From: Rhizophagus irregularis
Lineage: Eukaryota; Glomeromycota; Glomeromycetes; Glomerales; Glomeraceae
Assembly (NCBI RefSeq): GCF_026210795.1
Contig: NC_089429.1
Span: 4,588,001-4,652,000, forward strand
Direction: 5' to 3'
Length of the DNA: 64,000 nt
Below the pieces are notes generated by a model that saw only the letters and a list, made by a program, of their open reading frames with translations, ran no database searches and was not told where the DNA came from. The translations under genes were made by a program, and so were the position numbers. The number at the start of each line of letters is the position of its first letter. Position 1 is the stretch's first letter. Shown one piece after another: positions 55,966-64,000 of this stretch.

Positions 55966-57495
55966 ATGGCATCAACATTAATTCCGGAATGTCTTATTCC
56001 AATATTTAAATATTTAGAAGATGATCCAGTATCATTATTCCCTTGTATATTAGTTAATAGATATTGGTGTCGTACTGCCATACCAATATTATGGAGTAAC
56101 CCTTTTTCTTTAACAAAATTTGATAGTAGATATGGATCAAGAAGAATGTTTTCTCTTATTAATACATTTATAATAACATTACCACAAGAATCAAAAAATA
56201 TTTTAATTAAACAAGAAATTAAAATACCTGAAATAAAGAATTTAACATTTAATTATCAAACATTTCTTCGTGTTATAGATATGCTTTGTATTGACTTGGC
56301 AGTGAAAGATTGGTTTGCTCATCCAAATTATGGTAAATTATCTTATACTTCTACTCAAATTAAATTATTACTTTCAATTTTAACTACACATTTACATAAT
56401 TCTTCTTTTATAAATATTTTAAAAATCAGTCATACTATAATAGTTAAAACTACTGGTACTACTTCTGATATTATTTTTGATATAATTAATCAAATTCCTA
56501 TATCATCAGGGAAAATAAATTGTTTTTCAAATCTTAAAGAATTTCAATATAATTCTGATACTCCTATAATGGAAAATTTATTTTTAAAACTTTCTCAAAT
56601 AACAAATTCTATTGAAAAAATTTCTTTTACAATTTATAAAATTATGACTAATTCTTCTCTTATATTATTAAAATCTCAAAAAAATCTTAAAGAATTAATT
56701 ATACAATATAATATTAATTATAATATTTTAATTGATAATAATGCTATTTTAACTTTATTAGAAAAATCTTCTAATTTAATTATTTTAAATTTAGAAAAAT
56801 TTTTTTTCCCTCTTGAAAATTTATCTTTATTTATTAATTTACAAGAATTAAGTTTATCAGATTGTGGTTATCATAATTATAATTTTTATGATTGGTTAAA
56901 ATTTTCTTTAATTTCTTTACCAAATTTAAAAAAATTATTTTTTAAAGATTCAAATCCTATTTATTTAGATATTTTTTCAAAATTTATTATTAATACTAAT
57001 TTTAATAATTTTGGTAGTAAATTATCTCATATTATTATTCAATGTTGTAAATTTAAAAATTCAATTAATACTAATTTACTTTTAATTTCTATATCAAATA
57101 ATTGTCCTTTACTTTCATTTTATAGTGGTCCAATTTCTTCTAATGATACTTTTGAATTATCTCAATTATTAAATTCTTGTTCTTTTATTAAAACTTTAAA
57201 ATTTCATCCTTCAATTTCAAAATGTTCTACTGATTCTGATATTAGAATTAGTTTTGATCCTCTTTTATTAGAATTATCAAAATCTCCTTTATTACATTTA
57301 AAAACTCTTACTATAGTTCACGGTTGGATGATTCAAAGTAATATTTTTGAAGATTTTTTAAAGAGTAGAAATAGAAATGAAATTAGAAAATTTAATTTTT
57401 ATTGGAATAATACTCTTATTATTGGTGATTTAGTGAAAATTTGTGAAGATTATCCTAACATTATTAAAAGTTATGGGGAATTTAATAGTATATAG
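55966..57495 (+). CDS. F-box protein with leucine-rich C-terminal region (509 aa)
   Basis: Single exon. The F-box is at residues 1-50: IPECLIPIFKYLEDD..., LFPCILVNRYWCRTAIPILW. Long leucine/asparagine-rich stretches follow with LRR-like spacing (LKELIIQYNIN, LINLQELSLSDCGYHNYN, LPNLKKLFFKDSN). Codon use is extremely AT-biased, more so than in the partner gene at 52392. The expected role is an SCF ubiquitin-ligase substrate receptor. Its stop codon (57493-57495) lies only 20 bp from the stop of the convergent WDR6 gene, so the two mRNAs almost certainly overlap in their 3' ends. Confidence 0.85.
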   Translation: MASTLIPECLIPIFKYLEDDPVSLFPCILVNRYWCRTAIPILWSNPFSLTKFDSRYGSRRMFSLINTFIITLPQESKNILIKQEIKIPEIKNLTFNYQTFLRVIDMLCIDLAVKDWFAHPNYGKLSYTSTQIKLLLSILTTHLHNSSFINILKISHTIIVKTTGTTSDIIFDIINQIPISSGKINCFSNLKEFQYNSDTPIMENLFLKLSQITNSIEKISFTIYKIMTNSSLILLKSQKNLKELIIQYNINYNILIDNNAILTLLEKSSNLIILNLEKFFFPLENLSLFINLQELSLSDCGYHNYNFYDWLKFSLISLPNLKKLFFKDSNPIYLDIFSKFIINTNFNNFGSKLSHIIIQCCKFKNSINTNLLLISISNNCPLLSFYSGPISSNDTFELSQLLNSCSFIKTLKFHPSISKCSTDSDIRISFDPLLLELSKSPLLHLKTLTIVHGWMIQSNIFEDFLKSRNRNEIRKFNFYWNNTLIIGDLVKICEDYPNIIKSYGEFNSI

Positions 57496-57515
57496 TTAGA
57501 TTTATAAATAAAGAA

Positions 57516-60500
57516 TTATACTTTTGTATATTTTTGTATATATTCATATTTAAATATTTCTATACCAATTCCAACAATTGTTATGTATACAATATTATCA
57601 CTAATTCTTAGAGTATTCATTGAAGACGGATCACATACATCTACAAATTCGGATTTAATTAATTTAAATTCATTACGTTTGTCGATCTCATTTTTGACCT
57701 CATCACGTTTGTCGAATTCATCTTTGAAATATTTCACCTCATTACTTTTGTCGAGCTCATCTTTGAAATATTCCACCTCATTACGTTTGTCGAGCTCATC
57801 TTTGGAATATTTCACCTCATCACGTTTGTTGAACTCATTTTTGGAATATTTCTCCTCATTACGTTTGTCGATCTCATCTTTGGAATATTTCACCTCGTTA
57901 CGTTTGTCGAATTCATCTTTGGAATATTTCACCTCATCACATTTGTCGACGAAATATTTCACCTCATCTATCTTATCTATCTTATCTCGACTATAAAAAT
58001 CTATTTCCCACAAATTTAATCTCTGATCTAATGCTGTGCTTAGTATTTTCGTATCATTTAGTACATGAATACCTAATTAATAAGGACAATCAGTAATCTA
58101 ATAAGGATGGAGTGTGTATATATATGTACAAAGTATATAAAATTTTTTTAAGTACGATTATTTATTTACCTTGAATGGATGATCCATGAGCGGCCTCTAT
58201 TTTTACGATTTCTCTATATTTAGGTCTAATTATTAACTGAATCTTATTATAATCATCCTCTTTGCGAAATGTATCCCATAAAATTTCAAAATATGCTATT
58301 GATATAGCATTATCATCTCCCCCAGCTACGATCATATATAGACTATTATAATAAGACATTGGATGTATTGCTAAGCAATTTATTCCAGATTGATGAGCTT
58401 GATAATAATAAACTGGTTCTCCCAAATCTAATGAGTCAATCGCCTCATTACTTTTATCGTATAAATCTAAATAACTAAATGAAAGATGATTATATTTAGT
58501 TAAAGAAATAAATTATAATATAATAAATCAAACACACCTATAAATAGGCCTCGATACGTCCCAAATAGCAATTCTAAAGACATAAAATATTAGTCACATT
58601 TTTCATAATAAAAAATATTCACTTTCTAATGTACTATACTATACCTCCCATCCGTTGCAGAAGTAAATAAAATAATTCCATCCTTTGAATTTTCCCCTGC
58701 TATTTCAAAGAAAAAAAATTAATAATTAATTATTTTTTCTTTTTTTTTTTTTGCTTAAATAAAAGTTTATATCGCGATCATTTTACGAATAACGAATATA
58801 TATATATACCTGAAATTACTAAATGACGAACTTGCAAAATACATCTAGTATGAAATTTAGCGTCTCCGATTAAAAAAAATTTCCTTTTCTTTTCATCAAA
58901 AAGCCATACCTATTAAAAAGAAAATTTAGGTAAATTCGTGGTTTACCGACGAAAATATTCCCCGTAGAATTGGATTATATTAAAAGTTAAAAAGAATCCT
59001 ACTCTTAATACAGAGTCGGAATATACAGCTGCAATAAAATGCAATCCTTTGAATGAATTAATTAAACAAACACTTGTATCCATAATCCTAGTTTCCGGAA
59101 TTTCACTAATATTTAATCAAATAAAATAAATAAATTTACAAATATAGCAAATATGTAATTCGAGTAAAATATTTTGAATACCTGACAGCTGGACACAAGG
59201 ACCATTCTAAACAATTAACGCCTACCGATGGATATGCTGCTATAGTGGAAAATTATTAAATTATTTAATTAGATTACAAAAAAATCAATATATAATATAT
59301 ATAGTAACTATCGCTATTGAACTTACAAGAGCCTGCTTCCGGTTGATTACATGCAAGGCTAATTTCAACTTTCCAACATCTTAACTCTTCATTAGCTCCA
59401 CTTGAAAATAATAATAATTCAGTTCCTAGAAAAAATTCATAAATACACTCTTATGTTTTCTATATATTTAATATATTTAAAAAAAATTTACCGTAACTCC
59501 ACTCTACACTTTTAATTACAGAAGTATGCTTCTTTATGCTGCATAAACTAACCAAATTTTTTTCTTGCTTATCAGGAAAATCTAACATACATCAGAGAAT
59601 GTTAGTATAAACGAATTCCTATTATAATAATTAAAGCTAAACCTACATTGAAAGAGTCTTAGAATACTATCCTCCGCTCCTGTAGCAAACATTATTGGTT
59701 TTTGATCATTATTTCCTAAATCAAGATCAAGCGGATAAGCTGTAGGAAAAAAAAAATTAATTAAATATCGTATCAGATGATCAATAATCGTGTATGGTCA
59801 ATAAAATACGCACATAAATAATTAACAATTCTACACTCTCTTCCATGAAAATTTCCTTGTAAATTACATTCGTTAAATCCCTCATTAATAGCTGAACTTT
59901 CCCTTGAATAAATATAAACCTATATAAATATAAAAAATTAATAACCTGAAGAATATTTATAATCTTTATAATAATAAATTAAAAATGTTCTTACATTTTC
60001 TTTTCTAATAAACATAAAACTTGCCTTATCCATTCTTTTATCTTTAGCTTTAAAATGCCACATTCTATGTGCTCCTCCGCACGCTACGGAAAACATCTAA
60101 CAAAAATACAAATTATTTTACAAAGCTTCTAATGTAAATCAAAATAAGTAACCCAAATAAGCCAATACCTCATATTTCTTGTCTTCGTTATAGACAAAAA
60201 ATCTTTTCCGGAAAAATCCTAATAGTATAAGTTCATCTTCTACGAAAACCACCTTTTTAAATCTCATCAGAATTAATATAAAAATTTAATAAAATTTCAT
60301 TTTATATAACTTACCCTTTCTAACCATCCTTTCGTAATCTTCACTTTGTAAACTTGTTCTAAAATTAATCCATCTACTAATTCTTTCTTTTGCAATTCTT
60401 TTGCGGAATTATCACTATCTATATTATAATCTTTCGTATCCTCGTATAAATCATCATCACAATGTTTTGTCTTATTGATTTCTATTATTATTGGATCTTT

Positions 60501-63500
60501 TTCTGTGCTCTCGGAATAATTAGTTTTTAAATTTAAAATAGATAAGCCTCTGAGCCTATATTTAATATATCCGCCATCTCTTCCTGAAGTATATATCATT
60601 AATACCTCTTCTTCATTACTCTTTAATTTATCTATCCTAAAAGCCACAGATGTCACCGCTTGCCTTCCATGTGTTTTTTTTAAATATATGATTGGAGACA
60701 GTTCTTTTATAGAATTTTCCGTATTAGATAAAATAGGTGAATTCAAGTTATAAATTGCTAACCCGCTCTCTCGTGACCCGCATATTAATAGACGATATGA
60801 TGGACAGAATGCAAGGGACATTAACTGAAATTGCGGTGGCACAGAAAGCTTACATAGCATTTCAAATCTAGGTTCCTATTATATTATACAATTAGTGAAA
60901 TAATAATCACGTACGTCTTTATAAAATAGATAATTTTGACTTACCGAATCATTTAAATCCAATTTTAATAAATATATTTCATTATGAATAGCATGAGAAA
61001 CCACGTGTAAAATATTTGGATCTATTTTAATTAAGATTATAAGTAAATAAAATGTAAAAATGAATAACTTATAATACTTAATACAAACCTTCAGTTTCCT
61101 CTAAAAATAATTCGAACACTTTATATTGATGTAAATTCTTCTCTATAGTCTTATTAGAAGTAACATAAAGAATTATTAATAATTCTACAATTAATAGTTC
61201 AATCATTATTTTTTTTCATTTACCTGAAATTCTTGATTTACACTTATAACAAACACTTTACCATTAATACTTCCACAACACACAACTCTCCCACAATTTG
61301 AAACTTTCATCATCGTATAATTTCGTAATTCTTTTGAATTATATAAAGACAACCATTCTTTTGTTACATAGCTATATCTTAATAAGTGTCTAAAAAAAAT
61401 ATTGTAAAAAAAAGATTAACTCATTATCTTATACTTAAGCAGTATAAATCAAACTTAAGCTTGCCCATAGTTTGTAGCTATAACAACAGTAGAATAATCA
61501 ACTTGAACAAAATTTCTAACGTGTTCTCTTGTATTTCCCTATTAATTAAGAAGAGCGAAGTATTTTGGAAGGAATAAGAATACAAGAATATAATGAAGAT
61601 AATCGAAATTCCTATAAACATATCACTTACTTCTAAGTGAGCGTAAGAATCAACAGGAGGCAATTCGATTTTAATCAAATCCTTATCAGAATCTATTTTT
61701 TTTAAAAAAAATTAATTTATTATGCCAAGATCTCTTGTAAAACGTTCGGAAAAAAAAAATTGCATGCCTATCTTATTATTTGTAACCGACGAAAGTGACC
61801 ATAATCGAATTTCTGAATCTCCTCCACCTGTAGCCTGAAATAATAATACAATAAATTACATTATTTACTAAAATTTCTTGCCTCTTTCACCTAAAATACA
61901 ACTTACAACGATTTTCCTTGAAGGATCAATCGCCAAGCTCCAAACACTTTTTCCAACATGACCCTCCCAGCAGGCTAGGCAATTTACATCACTTGCTTCA
62001 TCATCCACATTTAAATCTATTGAATTTTGCCAGACTCGACATGTCGAATCCTAATAATAATAATAAAATTGTATTAGAGAGTAACAATAAATGAGTAACA
62101 ATAAGTTAGAGTGAATAATAAAAAAATAATACCTCTGAAATACTGATGAGATAATTGTCTAAAATTTGACAATCCCAAACACGCGCCATATGTCCATAGA
62201 ATATAAGAGGATTAGATCTATAAAAATCAGACTACCGATTTAAGAGAATGTTTTTGATTTAAACATAATCTCCACTTAAAAAGTTCGACAAAGAAATCGT
62301 AGAAGAAATAGATGTCTACTTACTTTTCATTTCTGTCAGTCTTCCAAACGCGAATAGTTCTATCGTCTGATACCGAAGATATTATTTTTCCATCATCACT
62401 AAAATTTACTCCAAATATAACACCCTAACCATACATAAACTAAAAATTAATTTAGTCCAATTAAAACATCATTCTGATATTTATAGCTTACTTCATGTCC
62501 AATGAGCTTCTTAAATACAACTCCATCTCCAAATTCATTCTTTTTCATAACGTCCCATAGATGAACTTGATTAAATACCGTACCGGAAGCTAAAATTAGT
62601 TCATTCAGAGTATCCCCAAAAAATCTTGCAGAATATAATATACAACGTTCTTCGCATTGAATAGAATAGACGCAGGTTTTATTTTGAATATTATAAATTT
62701 CAACAAAATTATGAGCAAAAGCTATCGCTAATTCTGCTGGATTAGTTATAGATGACTATAATTTTGAAAAAATTGGAAATTAAAGTTAGATTAAAAAAAA
62801 ATAAATAAAAAAATGTAGATAAATTGTTTTATTTCTTACTCCAACAAAATCCACAGAATTAGTAGATGTAGATGTCGAATTGTTAATATAACCATATAAC
62901 CATTTGACATCATGAACCCAATCTCTTAATGGTGATAACCTCGACCCTAAGGTAATTGAAACTCTAGGTAGCTCTAACCTATTTTTAACCAATAAAAGAA
63001 ATAAGAAATACAGGAATATGATGTGGGTAATATGAAAATTCTCGAAAAAGTAAAACCATCAACATACCTGTCCTTATAATAATCTATACTAATGTTAACA
63101 ATTTGAATAGTCTTTGATCCGTAAATGGCCAATAATCTCTGTTCTTTAATAATACTATTATAGTACGTCTTGTTATTTTTGTTTTCTTCTACAGTTATTT
63201 CTTCTTTCTTTACAAATTTAACTTTCAAGAAAAGAATCAAAATTTAGTTATCAATCATTAAAATATGAGCAAACCTAACGATTGTGTTTTGGATTACCTG
63301 GTACAATCCTATATATTCTCCAGTATTCCATAATAGGATGACTATATAATAAATTTCCAGTTGGAACATAAAAAACTTTAAAATAAGGTCCTTGACCAGA
63401 TAACAATATTATGTCATTATGAAAACATAAAGATGTTATTGGACCTGCGTAGAAAAGTTTCTGAAACTGAAAAAAATAAAATTGATAAGTACTACAATCG

Positions 63501-63567
63501 TTTTTAATTACGGAATTTTTTTCGTAAATAACGACAATCAAAAAAAATATACCTTTTGAGTATCCAT
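57516..63567 (-). CDS. WDR6: WDR6/Rtt10-type WD40 protein, tRNA 2'-O-methylation cofactor (1308 aa, 28 exons)
   Basis: I resolved 28 exons by matching splice sites and phase; their sum is 3927 nt, exactly in frame. Selected exons: 63567-63553, 63466-63298, 63221-63068, 62978-62840, 62755-62492, 62424-62324, 60875-60315, 58474-58170 and 58072-57516. The product follows WDR6 from end to end. It has GPITSLCFHNDIILLSGQGP near the N-terminus, then LAIYGSK, ELAIAFAHN, GHEGVIFG..SDDRTIRVWK, GHMARVWD and GGGDSEIRLWS. Later it has FATGAEDSILRLF, FSSGANEELRCWK, HQSGINCLAIHP, STALDQRLNLWE and a final GIGIEIFKYE. WDR6/Rtt10 binds the FTSJ1/Trm7 methyltransferase and is needed for 2'-O-methylation of tRNA position 34 (established). 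Anything else with this motif series is unlikely. Two introns have GC donors. A 39-bp minisatellite interrupts the last WD repeat. Confidence 0.92.
57674..57968 (-). repeat. 39-bp coding minisatellite in the last WDR6 exon
   Basis: Six 13-residue units of the form (D/N)EVKYSKDE(F/L/I)DKR at 57705-57938, plus partial units on both sides, encode about 98 charged residues. They sit between LNLWEIDFYSRDK and the terminal VDVCDPSSMNTLRI strand. The frame is maintained throughout. The encoded segment is likely helical/coiled coil and would protrude as a loop from the C-terminal propeller. Confidence 0.9.
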
Positions 63568-63714
63568 ACTTTTATTTCATTAATTTAAAAGAGAAAGTGA
63601 AAAAGATAATCGAATCTTAAAATGTACGAAATTTATCCTTTTTTGTAGTTATCAATGATGCAGATTACCCAGATAAAATTTATTTTTAATTTTTTTTTTA
63701 AAAAAAAAATCGAA
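63568..63714. promoter_or_regulatory. Bidirectional promoter between WDR6 and the GUF1-like gene
   Basis: Only 147 bp separate the two start codons, which face away from each other. The space is AT-rich with T-runs and no evident TATA box. Shared regulation of a tRNA-modification factor and an organelle translation factor is plausible but unproven. Confidence 0.5.
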
Positions 63715-64000
63715 ATGATTTTTCGACCGATTCTTTCTAATTTTAAGCCACAATTTTACAGCAATATCCATATATTTAATCGAAATTCATATATTTTAAA
63801 TAGAGTAAACCGATCTTTATATATAAATTATGATAATTTAATAAAATCATTACAGAAAAGAGATCAATCATCATCGTCGAATTCGGTAAAATTCTGTTGT
63901 TTCGTGAAAATTTTTCTTAATTCATAAAAAATAACGATTTGAATACTTTATTTTAGAACAAAAATATAGATTTATCTAAATTTCCTGCTGAAAACATTAG
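63715..64000 (+). CDS. GUF1: Probable mitochondrial elongation factor 4 (GUF1/LepA), 5' end only
   Basis: Exon 1 is 63715-63885 (57 codons). The intron is 63886-63956 (gtaaaa..ttttag). Exon 2 starts at 63957 and is cut by the window end. Exon 1 is rich in R, N, F and S and lacks acidic residues at its start (MIFRPILSNFKP..NRNSYILNRVNRSLY), as expected of a mitochondrial targeting sequence. Exon 2 reads NKNIDLSKFPAENIR. In GUF1/LepA the segment 'xFPxExIRN' directly precedes the GTPase P-loop, so this is the most likely identity. The P-loop itself lies beyond the window, hence moderate confidence. An upstream ATG at 63655 starts a different reading and is not needed. Confidence 0.6.

Noticed and set aside
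57583-57996. Plus-strand ORF opposite the WDR6 minisatellite
   Set aside because: Repetitive leucine/serine product is the antisense shadow of the charged 13-residue repeat.

Overview
The window looks like a nuclear contig of an arbuscular mycorrhizal fungus (Glomeromycotina, most like Rhizophagus). It is extremely AT-rich, is packed with homopolymer runs, MITEs and tandem repeats, and carries gene families known to be expanded in that lineage: a Sel1-repeat protein kinase, BTB-domain proteins, a TLDc relic, F-box proteins and a Crinkler-like nuclease/kinase. Genes have short introns with GT..AG ends. This assignment is inferred from gene content and composition; no marker gene such as rRNA is present.

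Layout. (1) 1-9.2 kb is gene-poor: tandem repeats, a retroposed insertion with a 15-bp target duplication, and two gene relics. (2) 9.2-13.9 kb holds a 1521-aa Sel1-kinase on the minus strand. (3) 14-15.4 kb holds tandem repeats, including an array of exon-like units. (4) 16.1-18.4 kb holds a minus-strand nuclease-like/kinase-like protein of Crinkler type. (5) 18.6-31.5 kb mixes one intact and three broken BTB-SPRY genes with MITEs, a tRNA-derived SINE and a small secreted cysteine-rich protein at 24.8 kb. (6) 31.8-43 kb is transposon-dominated: a hAT element with an exact 8-bp target duplication, a 5'-truncated LINE with an exact 18-bp target duplication, a second exon-like array, and nested MITEs. 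(7) 43.6-51.4 kb is a same-strand tandem array of four intact BTB-SPRY genes. (8) 52.4-57.5 kb holds two divergently transcribed F-box genes. (9) 57.5-63.6 kb is an intron-dense housekeeping gene. I resolved it by hand into 28 exons (3927 nt, 1308 aa) and recognise it as the WDR6/Rtt10 tRNA-methylation cofactor. (10) At the right edge, the first exons of a probable mitochondrial GUF1/LepA translation factor start 148 bp away in the opposite direction.

How the genes may work together. BTB-SPRY and F-box proteins are usually substrate adaptors of cullin-RING ubiquitin ligases, and Sel1-kinases are probable signalling scaffolds. The array copies share an almost constant BTB and middle region but differ strongly in one SPRY window. 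Two neighbouring copies are mosaics consistent with gene conversion. This is the best candidate here for a diversifying recognition system. The accessory families (mostly single exon, duplicated, often broken) contrast sharply with the conserved, intron-rich WDR6/GUF1 pair at the right end.
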